64,000 nucleotides of DNA from Dickeya lacustris. Lineage in GTDB: Bacteria > Pseudomonadota > Gammaproteobacteria > Enterobacterales > Enterobacteriaceae. The notes beneath the pieces are model-generated. The model was not told where the DNA came from, ran no database searches, and worked only from the letters and a program-made list of their open reading frames with translations. Each line of letters begins with the position of its first letter. Positions within the stretch are counted from its first letter, which is position 1. The position numbers were made by a program, and so were the translations under genes. The stretch is from positions 2,108,001 to 2,172,000 of the forward strand of contig NZ_CP114280.1 in NCBI RefSeq assembly GCF_029635795.1. The letters are read 5' to 3'. Of the stretch, positions 11,312 to 20,234 are shown piece after piece.

Positions 11312-11330
11312 GATAGTCGTTCTCATTATT
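11312..11330 (-). promoter_or_regulatory. Fur box upstream of exbB
   Basis: Read on the minus strand, AATAATGAGAACGACTATC matches the 19-bp Fur consensus GATAATGATAATCATTATC at about 14 of 19 positions. It sits between divergent exbB and metC, on the exbB side. Iron-dependent repression of exbBD by Fur is well established in enterobacteria, so the assignment to exbB is likely. Confidence 0.72.
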
Positions 11331-11489
11331 ATTTGCGTATTTTGCCGCTCGCCAGTCAGCCATGTGCATGAGACCTCTTCATCTGGCGGAAAAAGCCGCC
11401 CCGACCGCCTGTCAGCCGTGATAACGTAAGAAATAGCGAAAGAAAAATAGCCAAACATGTTTTAGCGACAGGTGACAGGTGATTGTTTT

Positions 11490-12683
11490 ATGACAAGTAA
11501 GAAAATTGCGACCACGCTGGTGGCTGCCGGACGCAGCAAGCGCGTGACCCAAGGCGCAGTCAACCCGGTGATTCAACGCGCCTCTTCTTTGGTTTTTGAT
11601 AGCGTGCAGGAAAAAAAACACGCCACGATTAACCGCGCCAAAGGCGCGCTGTTTTATGGTCGCCGTGGCACCCTGACCCATTTTGCGTTACAAGACGCCA
11701 TGACCGAGCTTGAAGGCGGTGCCGGTTGTGCGCTCTACCCCTGTGGCGCAGCCGCGATTGCCAACGCCATCACCGCATTTGTTAGCGCAGGCGATCACCT
11801 GTTAGTCACCGGTTCCGCCTACGAACCGACGCAGGATTTTTGTAACAAAGTGCTGGGCAAAATGAACATCAGCACCACCTTTTTCGACCCGATGATTGGC
11901 GACAATATCGCCTCGCTGATTCAACCCAACACACGCGTGGTGTTTCTCGAGTCTCCCGGCTCCATTACCATGGAAGTGCAAGACGTTCCGGCGATTGTCG
12001 CCGCTGTGCGTCGCGTTAACCCTGACATTGTCATCATGATAGACAACACCTGGGCGGCAGGGGTGCTGTTCCAACCGCTGGCGCTTGGCGTGGATATCTC
12101 GATTCAGTCAGCCACCAAGTATATTATCGGGCACTCCGATGCCATGTTAGGCACGGCGGTTGCCAATGCCCGCTGCTGGGATCAATTACGCGAACAATCC
12201 TACCTGATGGGCCAAATGGCCGATGCAGACAGTGCCTACATGGCAAGCCGAGGCTTGCGTACGCTAGGGGTGCGCTTGCAGCAACATCAGGAAAACGGAC
12301 TACGTATCGCGCACTGGCTGGCAGCGCGCCCTGAAGTGGCGGTGGTGAATCATCCGGCGCTGCCGGGCTGTAAAGGCCATGCGTTTTTCACACGAGATTT
12401 CAGCGGCAGCAACGGCTTATTCTCGTTTGTGCTACGGGAAAAACTCAGCCCCTCTCAACTGGCGAACTACCTTGATAACTTTAGCCATTTCCGCATGGCC
12501 TACTCCTGGGGCGGCTTTGAATCACTCATTCTGGCCAACCAGCCTGACGAGCTGGCGGCGATTCGCCCGGCTGGTGGCGTTGATTTTAGCGGCACGCTGG
12601 TACGTCTGCATATCGGCCTTGAGGACAGCGATGACCTGGTAGCTGATTTGGAATCCGGTTTCAACAGATTGCAGAAAATGTGA
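11490..12683 (+). CDS. metC: Cystathionine beta-lyase
   Basis: MetC is a pyridoxal-phosphate enzyme that splits cystathionine into homocysteine, pyruvate and ammonia in methionine synthesis. The 397-residue protein aligns throughout with E. coli MetC (395). It includes [14 protein letters not shown], the PLP-binding lysine K210 in [17 protein letters not shown], and [14 protein letters not shown] at 11490 is preferred over GTG at 11472 because the product then starts [16 protein letters not shown] like its relatives and AGGTGA lies upstream. It is divergent from exbB, the arrangement seen in E. coli. Confidence 0.95.
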   Translation: MTSKKIATTLVAAGRSKRVTQGAVNPVIQRASSLVFDSVQEKKHATINRAKGALFYGRRGTLTHFALQDAMTELEGGAGCALYPCGAAAIANAITAFVSAGDHLLVTGSAYEPTQDFCNKVLGKMNISTTFFDPMIGDNIASLIQPNTRVVFLESPGSITMEVQDVPAIVAAVRRVNPDIVIMIDNTWAAGVLFQPLALGVDISIQSATKYIIGHSDAMLGTAVANARCWDQLREQSYLMGQMADADSAYMASRGLRTLGVRLQQHQENGLRIAHWLAARPEVAVVNHPALPGCKGHAFFTRDFSGSNGLFSFVLREKLSPSQLANYLDNFSHFRMAYSWGGFESLILANQPDELAAIRPAGGVDFSGTLVRLHIGLEDSDDLVADLESGFNRLQKM

Positions 12684-12902
12684 CGCCGCCAACTCTTCAC
12701 CCCCTGCAAGCCGCTGTGGTAAGACCGCTAAAGCGTATATGATGAACGGTAACAATGATGACAATACGTTTACCTTTCTTACCCTATGCTGAGGTTCGTT
12801 TTTAGCACCTCAGGACAGCGCGGCCTTAGCGTAACGTATCATGAGATATCGAGCCTTTTGCTACGCGGCTTCAGGGGTTAAGCAAACCAGACAGGATGCA
12901 TT

Positions 12903-13563
12903 ATGAGTGTTCTACATGAAATCGTTAACGCGCTGTGGCGGCATGACTTCAGCGCCTTGGCTGACCCGCAGGTGTTGTGGTTTATTTATGCGATTCTGTT
13001 CGCCACACTGTTTCTGGAAAATGGTTTGCTGCCCGCCTCATTCCTGCCGGGAGACAGCCTGTTACTGCTGACCGGCGCATTGATCGCCAAAGGGGTGATG
13101 CACTTCGCATACAACGATAACCCTGCTGACGGTGGCCGCCAGCCTCGGTTGCTGGTTAAGCTACCTGCAAGGGCGCTGGCTGGGCGATACCCGGCTGGTG
13201 AAAAAGTGGTTGCAGCAGCTCCCCGCTCACTACCATCAACGCACCCATGACCTGTTCCACCAGCACGGTTTATCCGCGCTCCTGGTCGGGCGTTTTCTCG
13301 CCTTTGTGCGCACCATGCTCCCCACCATTGCCGGTGTTTCCGGCCTTAGCAACACCCGTTTTCAGATTTTCAACTGGTTAAGCGGCTTTTTGTGGGTCGG
13401 CGGAATTATCACCATGGGATATGCCTTCAGCCATATTCCGCTGGTCAAACGCTATGAAGATCAGGTGATGGCGGTGCTGTGCATTCTGCCGCTGGTGCTG
13501 TTATTCAGCGGGCTGGTCGGCGTACTGCTGATGGTATGGCGCAGACGTCGCGCACTGGCCTGA
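12903..13563 (+). pseudogene. yghB: DedA-family membrane protein YghB, frameshifted
   Basis: YghB is a DedA-family inner membrane protein that, with YqjA, supports cell division and proton-motive-force-dependent resistance in E. coli. The N-terminal part (ATG 12903, [22 protein letters not shown], then [25 protein letters not shown]) is in one frame up to MHF (13098-13106). The rest ([20 protein letters not shown] to the C-terminus RRRRALA, stop at 13563) is in the +1 frame. One extra base in 13107-13113 explains this. Both parts align with one roughly 219-residue protein, so the gene is whole except for the single-base change. It is either a recent inactivation or a sequencing error. In the uncorrected frame translation ends at 13250. 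Confidence 0.88.
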
Positions 13564-13638
13564 TACCCAAACATACTGCGAGCCATCGCATGATGGCCGC
13601 AGTGTCCTCTCCTTCACGATTCTCTTTCGCCGTTGTCA

Positions 13639-14559
13639 CTACCACGCATTTCTTTCCATTACCGTCTGGCCGGAACGCAGCCTTGCCACTTCATCACCCG
13701 GTGTGGTGCCAAAAAAACGTTTGAATTCACGACTAAACTGCGAGGGGCTTTCGTAGCCAACCTGCATCGACGCGGCATTGGCTTTCAGGCCATCCTGTAA
13801 CATCAGCAAACGCGCTTTATGCAGGCGATACGATTTCAGGTATTGCAGCGGCGACGTATTGGTGACGGCTTTGAAGTTATGGTGAAACGCCGACACACTC
13901 ATGTTGACATCCGTCGCCAGCGCCTCGACGCTCAGGCTCTCGGCATAGTGATTTTCGATATGGCGCAGCGCGCGGGCTATCTGGCTGAAGTGGCTGTAGC
14001 GGTTCATCAGCGCCTGTAGCGAATCACCACAGGGGCCGCATAGCACATGGTACAAAATTTCCCGCACGATCCACGGCCCCAGCACCCGGGCATCTCGCGT
14101 ATGTGCCATCGCCTCCAGCAGCCGCTCTGCCGCACAGAGTATGGCGTCATTTAACGGCACGCTGTTGATACCGGTAGTGTCTGCGCGGCGCTTATCTGCC
14201 CCGCCTTCATCGCCCATCTCTATCAACAGGTCTTGCAGAATAGGGATATCCACCCGAATTGAAATACCGACGATCGGATTGTCCGGGCTGGCAAAACTTT
14301 CACACTCAAACGGCAGCGGCACCGTCATCAGCAAGTAATTTTCCGGGTCATAACGAAAATGCTTACCGCCCAAATAGCCGACCTTATGGCCCTGAAAAAT
14401 AATCACGATACAAGGGTCATATAGCACCGGAGTGCGCGCGCCATGGCGATCGGTGTAGATAACCTTCACTTGAGGGATAGGCGTCTGGCTGATGCAATTC
14501 GGGCTGGCGAAAGGCATCGCCAGATTAATTAAGCGCTGGCGTGTAGTTAAGTTTTGCAT
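13639..14559 (-). CDS. yqhC: AraC-family transcriptional regulator YqhC
   Basis: YqhC activates yqhD and dkgA in response to toxic aldehydes in E. coli. The 306-residue protein has an N-terminal AraC-type cupin domain (VLYDPCIVIIFQGHKVGYLGG) and two C-terminal helix-turn-helix motifs (SVEALATDVNMSVSAFHHNFKA and ASMQVGYESPSQFSREFKRFFG). It is transcribed away from the nitroreductase-yqhD-dkgA group across a 176-base gap that would hold its binding site. E. coli YqhC is of similar length. Confidence 0.9.
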   Translation of the reverse strand: MQNLTTRQRLINLAMPFASPNCISQTPIPQVKVIYTDRHGARTPVLYDPCIVIIFQGHKVGYLGGKHFRYDPENYLLMTVPLPFECESFASPDNPIVGISIRVDIPILQDLLIEMGDEGGADKRRADTTGINSVPLNDAILCAAERLLEAMAHTRDARVLGPWIVREILYHVLCGPCGDSLQALMNRYSHFSQIARALRHIENHYAESLSVEALATDVNMSVSAFHHNFKAVTNTSPLQYLKSYRLHKARLLMLQDGLKANAASMQVGYESPSQFSREFKRFFGTTPGDEVARLRSGQTVMERNAW

Positions 14560-14735
14560 ATATTCATCTCATTCTGACAACAGAAATAAAATGACATATA
14601 ACCCCCACATAATCACCCTTTCCTTCTATTTTTTGCAGAAACAGGCAATACATAGCGAGAAATGAGCATTGCCGGAAACGCCCGGGAAGACGAGAATAAA
14701 ATTCCTATTTTGGCAGGTATGCGTTGAGGATCGTC

Positions 14736-15476
14736 ATGAATCAAACCATTGAATTACTTAAACAACATCGCAGTGAACGCAGTTACCTGGATAAACCGAT
14801 CCCGCAAGAGGTGCTGTCTGCGATTATCGAGAGCGCGCATTTAGCGCCAACCTCCGTCAATTCCCAGCAAGTTTCCATCATCGTCACCCAAGACCCGGCT
14901 CGCCGGGCGCGCATTGCCGAACTGGCCGGTGGACAGCCGTGGATTGCCAAAGCCCCGGTGTTTCTCACCCTGGTGCTGGATATGCATAAAACCGCTACCG
15001 GTATCGCCATGAGCGGCCATGAACAGCACGCCCATGAAAGCGTCGAGAGCCTCATTTCTGGCGCCACTGACGTTGGCATCGCGCTGGGTACGCTTATTGC
15101 CGCTGCGCACGCTTTTGGCCTCGGCATTGTGCCGATTGGCGGCATACGCAACCAGCCGCAAGGCATTATCGATCTGCTGGAACTGCCGCCGCTGACCTTC
15201 CCGGTCGCGGGGCTGGTACTGGGCTATGTCGATAAACCGGCTAACCAGAAACCCCGCCTGCCGCTGACCACGTTCCGCCACGACGAAGTGTACCAGGGCG
15301 AGGTGCTGGCTGGCGCAATTGAGCGCTATAACCAACTATTAATGGATCACTGGCAGCAAACCGGGCGTCACGACGGCGAACCCTGGGGCAGCAATACGGC
15401 CAGCTACTATCAGCGCATCTATTTCCCGAATGTCCTGCCAGCACTGTTACAACAGGGCTTTAAACTGGATAAGTAA
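14736..15476 (+). CDS. Nitroreductase-family NAD(P)H-dependent FMN oxidoreductase
   Basis: This 246-residue protein belongs to the NfsA/FRP-type nitroreductase family. These enzymes use FMN and NAD(P)H to reduce quinones, nitroaromatics or chromate. The family start LLKQHRSERSYLDKPIPQEVL and the FMN-contact segment HLAPTSVNSQQ are visible, as is GLGIVPIGGIRNQPQ. ATG at 14736 has GAGGA six bases upstream, better than TTG at 14724. It lies between yqhC and yqhD, where E. coli has no gene, so it probably shares YqhC control and an aldehyde/quinone detoxification role. The exact substrate cannot be read from sequence. Confidence 0.8.
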   Translation: MNQTIELLKQHRSERSYLDKPIPQEVLSAIIESAHLAPTSVNSQQVSIIVTQDPARRARIAELAGGQPWIAKAPVFLTLVLDMHKTATGIAMSGHEQHAHESVESLISGATDVGIALGTLIAAAHAFGLGIVPIGGIRNQPQGIIDLLELPPLTFPVAGLVLGYVDKPANQKPRLPLTTFRHDEVYQGEVLAGAIERYNQLLMDHWQQTGRHDGEPWGSNTASYYQRIYFPNVLPALLQQGFKLDK

Positions 15477-15495
15477 ACACACAAGAGAGACAACC

Positions 15496-16659
15496 ATGCA
15501 GAACTTTACGCTTCATACCCCGACAAAAATTCTCTTTGGCGAAGGCCAAATCGCTGCACTGGCCGCACAGATTCCGGCGGACGCGCGCATCCTTATCACC
15601 TACGGTGGCGGCAGCATCAAACAAAATGGCGTGTTCGATCAGGTGATGACGGCGCTGGCAGGCCACGATGTCGTGGAATTTTCGGGTATTGAACCGAACC
15701 CGACCTACGAAACCCTGATGAAAGCCGTAGACATCGTGCGCAAGGAGAATATTGACTTCCTGCTGGCCGTGGGCGGCGGCTCTGTCGCCGATGGCACCAA
15801 ATTTATCGCCGCTGCCGCGCACTACACCGCAGCGGAAGATCCGTGGCATATTCTGCAAACCTGGGGCGCGGAAATCACCCAGGCGCTGCCGCTGGGCGTG
15901 GTGCTCACCTTACCGGCCACCGGTTCGGAATCCAACAGTGGCGCGGTTATCACCCGTAAAACCACCGGCGACAAGCAGGCGTTTATGAACGATCGCGTGC
16001 GCCCGGTTTTTGCCGTGCTTGACCCGGTTGTCACCTACACGCTGCCAGCGCGCCAAATCGCCAACGGCGTTGTCGATGCGTTCGTACATACCGTCGAGCA
16101 GTATCTGACTTACCCGGTCAATGGCAAAGTGCAAGACCGCTTCAGCGAAGGGCTGTTACTGACCCTGATTGAAGAAGGCCCGCGCGCGCTGCAAGAACCG
16201 CAGAATTATGATGTGCGCGCTAACGTGATGTGGAGCGCAACGATGGCTCTCAATGGTCTGATTGGCGCAGGCGTACCGCAGGACTGGTCAACGCATATGC
16301 TGGGCCATGAAATCACCGCGATGCATGGTCTGGATCACGCCCAGACGCTGGCCATTGTACTGCCAGCGATGCTGAACGAGCGTCGGGTACAGAAACGCGA
16401 AAAACTGTTGCAGTACGCTGAACGCGTTTGGGGCCTGCGCGATGGCTCTGATGATGAGCGTATTGATAGCGCTATTGCCGCAACGCGCGCCTTCTTCGAA
16501 ACCATGGGCGTCCCCACTCGCTTCTCGGATTACCAGCTTGATGGTAGCTCTATTCCGGCGTTGGTCGCCAAACTCAAAGAACACGGGATGACTGCACTGG
16601 GCGAACACCAGGATATTTCGCTGGAGATAAGCCAGCGCGTATACGAGGCCGCACGCTAA
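15496..16659 (+). CDS. yqhD: NADPH-dependent aldehyde reductase YqhD
   Basis: YqhD is an iron-type alcohol dehydrogenase that uses NADPH to reduce a broad range of short aldehydes, including those from lipid peroxidation. The protein is 387 residues, the same as E. coli YqhD. It has GGGSVADGTKF for nucleotide binding, and metal-ligand histidines in VDAFVHTVEQ, HMLGHEITAMHGLDHA. ATG at 15496 gives MQNFTLHTPTKILFG, the normal N-terminus, with AGAGAGA upstream. It follows the nitroreductase gene by 19 bases, indicating co-transcription. Confidence 0.95.
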   Translation: MQNFTLHTPTKILFGEGQIAALAAQIPADARILITYGGGSIKQNGVFDQVMTALAGHDVVEFSGIEPNPTYETLMKAVDIVRKENIDFLLAVGGGSVADGTKFIAAAAHYTAAEDPWHILQTWGAEITQALPLGVVLTLPATGSESNSGAVITRKTTGDKQAFMNDRVRPVFAVLDPVVTYTLPARQIANGVVDAFVHTVEQYLTYPVNGKVQDRFSEGLLLTLIEEGPRALQEPQNYDVRANVMWSATMALNGLIGAGVPQDWSTHMLGHEITAMHGLDHAQTLAIVLPAMLNERRVQKREKLLQYAERVWGLRDGSDDERIDSAIAATRAFFETMGVPTRFSDYQLDGSSIPALVAKLKEHGMTALGEHQDISLEISQRVYEAAR

Positions 16660-16699
16660 TCACCACCACGCCGATTTTCGGCTACGCTTAAGAGAGTGT

Positions 16700-16720
16700 C
16701 CGGGTGGCGTCACCACCCGG
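16700..16720 (+). terminator. Hairpin after yqhD
   Basis: CCGGGTGG (16700-16707) and CCACCCGG (16713-16720) form an 8-bp GC-rich stem with a 5-base loop, in the 195-base gap between yqhD and dkgA. There is no T-run, so it is a partial or Rho-assisted terminator, or an mRNA-end stabiliser, at best. Confidence 0.45.
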
Positions 16721-16854
16721 GCCGTCTTCGGCGAAACTCGCTTTTCATTGCCATCGCTCCGGTGGCATCATCTTGATACCTGATTGCCCCTATACCTGCC
16801 ATATCGCCGGGCTTCACCGCCAAAGGTTCAAGGCAGCACCACAAGGAGAATGAC

Positions 16855-17700
16855 ATGACGATGCAACCGCTGGTTAAACTGGCCGATGGCAATGTGATGC
16901 CCCAATTGGGCTTAGGCGTCTGGCAGGCCAGTAATGAGCAAGCCAGTGCCGCCGTCACCGAAGCGCTCAACGTGGGCTATCGTGCCATTGATACTGCGGC
17001 GATTTACCGCAACGAGCTCGGTGTCGGCCACGCATTACAGAATACCGATATTCCACGCGATGACCTGTTTATCACCACCAAACTCTGGAATAGCGATCAG
17101 GCGCATCCGCGTCAGGCGCTGGAAGAGAGCCTGCGTAAATTGCAGCTGGAGTATGTTGATTTATATCTGATTCACTGGCCGCTGCCGGAACAGGGAACCT
17201 ATGTGGAAGCCTGGCGCGGCTTGCTTAATCTCAAAGCACAGGGGCTGGCGCGCAGCGTCGGTGTGTGCAATTTCCATCCTCACCACCTGCAACGCCTGAA
17301 AGAAGAGACCGGGGTAATGCCGGTTATCAACCAGATAGAACTGCACCCTTTGTTTCAACAGCGCATGCTACACACGTGGAATACCACGCATCACATTCAA
17401 ACCGAGTCATGGAGCCCGTTGGCACAAGGTGGCGATGGCGTCTTTGATAACCCGGTGATTCATCGTCTGGCAAAAAAATATGGCAAAAGCCCGGCGCAAA
17501 TCGTTATCCGCTGGCATTTAGACAGCGGTCTGGTGGTTATCCCCAAATCCATCACGCCGTCACGCATTCAGGAAAATTTCGCCGTGTTCGATTTCCGGCT
17601 GGAAAAAGAGGAACTGAGTGAGATAGCCACGCTGGACTGCGGCAAACGGCTGGGGCCCGACCCGGATCTACCGCGCACTGACGCCGCGCGTAAAGTATAA
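16855..17700 (+). CDS. dkgA: 2,5-diketo-D-gluconate reductase A / methylglyoxal reductase
   Basis: DkgA is an NADPH-dependent aldo-keto reductase acting on 2,5-diketo-D-gluconate, methylglyoxal and beta-keto esters. The 281-residue protein aligns with E. coli DkgA (275). It has IDTAAIYRNE (catalytic Asp and Tyr), TTKLW (catalytic Lys), LIHWPLPEQ (catalytic His), NQIELHP and the cofactor segment IPKSITPSR. AAGGAGA precedes ATG 16855. The yqhD-dkgA pairing is the known YqhC regulon; here the gap contains a hairpin, so partial read-through or a separate promoter is possible. Confidence 0.94.
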   Translation: MTMQPLVKLADGNVMPQLGLGVWQASNEQASAAVTEALNVGYRAIDTAAIYRNELGVGHALQNTDIPRDDLFITTKLWNSDQAHPRQALEESLRKLQLEYVDLYLIHWPLPEQGTYVEAWRGLLNLKAQGLARSVGVCNFHPHHLQRLKEETGVMPVINQIELHPLFQQRMLHTWNTTHHIQTESWSPLAQGGDGVFDNPVIHRLAKKYGKSPAQIVIRWHLDSGLVVIPKSITPSRIQENFAVFDFRLEKEELSEIATLDCGKRLGPDPDLPRTDAARKV

Positions 17701-17708
17701 CCCAGCGC

Positions 17709-17733
17709 TCCCGCCCCTATCGCGTGGGCGGGA
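17709..17733. terminator. Hairpin between convergent dkgA and ftsP
   Basis: TCCCGCCC (17709-17716) and GGGCGGGA (17726-17733) form an 8-bp GC-rich stem with a 9-base loop between the two stop codons. No T-run is present on either side. Its placement in a 47-base convergent gap suggests a bidirectional transcript end. Confidence 0.5.
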
Positions 17734-17747
17734 ACAGCGGGCCTGCG

Positions 17748-19157
17748 TTACGGTTGCACCACTAACTGACCGGTTGACCCTCTGTCGGCCATTTCCAGCG
17801 TCTGGCTGTAATAGAGAAAGGGGAACTGGGCGGTAGAAAACTGGCCAAAATAAACCAGCAGTTCAACATTATTGTCTACCCATACCGTGTCTTTCCAGCC
17901 GCTGTCCTCAGGCGGCGTTAGCCCGCCGTTGACGCTGCGCACCAGAAACGCCGCGCCCTGAATATGGAACGCCTGCGGCTGGTCGGCATGCACTATCCAG
18001 CGCTCATAACGGCCAAGTTGGGTTTGCACATCAGTGCGGTTCACATCCCAAGGCGCGCCGTTAATCCCCGGTTGGCTATCGCCGAGGCGAAACTCACGCG
18101 TACGGCTGACTGCCCCTTCGAGCAAATTATCAGACAACAACCGCGCCGGCAGCGGGTTGGTCACTAACGGCATTAACCCCGTCGGGCGCAACGTCAGCAC
18201 ATTCGATGACACCAGGATATTGGAAGGCTCAAACAAGCCGCGTATACGCTGCATAATCGTGGCCGACGCACCCGCCGTCAGCGTCACTTCGCTCCCCTGC
18301 GACATGTCGATGAGCACTTCACGGCGCTCGCCGGGTGCCAATGAAAGCTGATTGAGCACCATCGGCGCAGGCAAAAAGCCCTGATCGTTGGCGATAAGAC
18401 TCATCGCGCGGCCATCGCTCAGGCGCATCACATAGCGGCGGGCATTCGAGGCATTCAACAAGCGCAACCTGACCCAACCGCGAGATACCTCAACGAACGG
18501 GTTCTGCGCCCCATTGATCAGCAGCGTATCCCCCATAAAACCGCCGCTGCCGGGCGGGTTATAGAGCAGTGCGCCAAAATTATCCAGCCGCTTGTCCTGA
18601 AGAACGAGCGGGAAATCATCCACGCCATAATGGTTAGGAACCGGCAGTGATTTACTGCTCTCATCTTCTACCAGCCACAACCCCGCCAGGCCGTTATAAA
18701 CGTGCGCCGCCATGCGATTCGGGGTATTGGCGTGATACCAGCAGGTCGCCGCCCTCTGGCGCACCGGCAACACCGGTGCCCAATCTGTATTGGGCTGGAT
18801 GAGCCGCCCGCCGCCGCCCATCAGCGAACCGGGGACTTGCAGGCCGCTTACGGTCATGGCGACAGGCTCGTTAAGCCGATTGCTGTAAATCAGCTTCACA
18901 TCATCATTACTGTATACCCGCACCGTCGGGCCAAGATAACGCCCGTTAAACCCCCATGCCGGGTTTCTGCGTTCACCCGAAAATGCCCACTGCGCGCGTT
19001 GCAGGGTGAGAAAAACCGGTTGCCCACGGCGGGACTCCAGCAGCGGCGGCACCGGCAGCGGCGTTTGCCCCGTGGATGCCTGCGCCGTTAACGGCATGGC
19101 TCCGGCACACAAGGCAATTCCGCCGGCCTTAAGAAACTGACGCCGGTTCAATGACAT
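17748..19157 (-). CDS. ftsP: Cell division protein FtsP (SufI), Tat substrate
   Basis: FtsP is a periplasmic multicopper-oxidase-fold protein that stabilises the divisome under stress; it does not bind copper in E. coli. The 469-residue product starts with a twin-arginine signal (MSLNRRQFLKAGGIALCAG, cleavage near QASTG). It retains the cupredoxin layout (WYHANTPNRMAAHVYNGLAGLWLVED), but the HxH copper ligands of true oxidases are largely replaced, as in FtsP. It lies 65 bases after plsC in the parC-plsC-ftsP order known from E. coli. Confidence 0.93.
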   Translation of the reverse strand: MSLNRRQFLKAGGIALCAGAMPLTAQASTGQTPLPVPPLLESRRGQPVFLTLQRAQWAFSGERRNPAWGFNGRYLGPTVRVYSNDDVKLIYSNRLNEPVAMTVSGLQVPGSLMGGGGRLIQPNTDWAPVLPVRQRAATCWYHANTPNRMAAHVYNGLAGLWLVEDESSKSLPVPNHYGVDDFPLVLQDKRLDNFGALLYNPPGSGGFMGDTLLINGAQNPFVEVSRGWVRLRLLNASNARRYVMRLSDGRAMSLIANDQGFLPAPMVLNQLSLAPGERREVLIDMSQGSEVTLTAGASATIMQRIRGLFEPSNILVSSNVLTLRPTGLMPLVTNPLPARLLSDNLLEGAVSRTREFRLGDSQPGINGAPWDVNRTDVQTQLGRYERWIVHADQPQAFHIQGAAFLVRSVNGGLTPPEDSGWKDTVWVDNNVELLVYFGQFSTAQFPFLYYSQTLEMADRGSTGQLVVQP

Positions 19158-19222
19158 AATGACTCCAAAACACGGTTCAATCCGTTATCCATAACGGGAC
19201 ATCCTCCCGCTGTCTCCCGACA

Positions 19223-19960
19223 TTAGCGTTTATCTGCCGCTTCCCGCTGGGCGACTTCTTCATCCAGCGCGGCAATTTTCGCCGCCATCACGTCGTGACA
19301 GTGAGCCGCCAGCTCACGCACCTGCTCTTTGCTATAAGCGCGGGTATCAATCGGCGGCAGCATCTCGACAATCACATGACCGTTGTTCCAGCGATTGAGT
19401 TTGATTTTGTTATGGGTGGTGGAGACACAAATCGGCACCACCGGCACGCCCGCTGCAATCGCCGCATGAAAAGCGCCGGTTTTGAAGGGCAGCAAGCCGC
19501 GTCCACGGCTGCGCGTTCCTTCCGGGAACATCCACACCGAAATGTTACGCTCTTTAATGTGCTTCACCACCTGAGCAATGGTGCCGTGTGCTTTGGCGCG
19601 GTTATCTCTGTCTATCAGCAGGTTCCCGGCCAGCCAGTACAGCGGGCCAAAAAACGGTATCCACACCAGGCTTTTTTTACCGACCGTAACCGTACCGGGC
19701 ATGACCATATTCGCTGCCGTCACCATGTCATAATTATTCTGATGATTGGCAATATAGATACAGTTACCGTCAAAACCGGCAGACTGTGGTAAGCGCAGCT
19801 CCAGTTTGATACCGAACACGACAGACAGGCGGCCAAACAGACGGCCAAACCGGGAGACATGACGGGGGTTCTTCGGGGTAAAGAGACAATAGACAAACCC
19901 CACCAGAGACACCACCACGCAGAAGACGATGACCACTAAAAACCGTAAAATGAATAACAT
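19223..19960 (-). CDS. plsC: 1-acyl-sn-glycerol-3-phosphate acyltransferase
   Basis: PlsC adds the second acyl chain to lysophosphatidic acid, giving phosphatidic acid for all membrane phospholipids. It has an N-terminal membrane anchor, the HX4D motif in NHQNNYD (H73, D78), and FPEGTRSRG. Starting at ATG 19960 (GAGG five bases upstream) gives 245 residues, identical in length to E. coli PlsC; an upstream in-frame start at 19978 is less likely. It is followed by ftsP. Confidence 0.95.
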   Translation of the reverse strand: MLFILRFLVVIVFCVVVSLVGFVYCLFTPKNPRHVSRFGRLFGRLSVVFGIKLELRLPQSAGFDGNCIYIANHQNNYDMVTAANMVMPGTVTVGKKSLVWIPFFGPLYWLAGNLLIDRDNRAKAHGTIAQVVKHIKERNISVWMFPEGTRSRGRGLLPFKTGAFHAAIAAGVPVVPICVSTTHNKIKLNRWNNGHVIVEMLPPIDTRAYSKEQVRELAAHCHDVMAAKIAALDEEVAQREAADKR

Positions 19961-20166
19961 AGCAACCTCATGAGCCAATAGCCGCCGCTAGTATAGCGAC
20001 TTGGCGCAAAAATACACGGCGAACCTGCCAGCAGCGCGGGCGCGAACCGGCATCGGACTACGGTGAAAAACCAGAGAAAATCGCCGAACAGAACCACGTT
20101 AGCGCCACAGGGTGCCGGTCGAAAAAACGCGTAACACCCTGTGCCGCTTCTGGCGCTTACCACTAT

Positions 20167-20199
20167 TTCAGTGCCAGTTCAGTGCCAGTTCATTGCCAG
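20167..20199. repeat. Three 11-bp tandem repeats between plsC and parC
   Basis: The unit TTCAGTGCCAG occurs at 20167-20177 and 20178-20188, and as TTCATTGCCAG at 20189-20199. A run of TCGTCGC-type units follows up to the parC stop at 20235. The block lies in the 274-base parC-plsC gap and would be transcribed as part of that message. It looks like slippage-type duplication. Confidence 0.85.
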
Positions 20200-20234
20200 T
20201 TCGTCGCTATCTCGTCGCGATTCACCACTCATCG

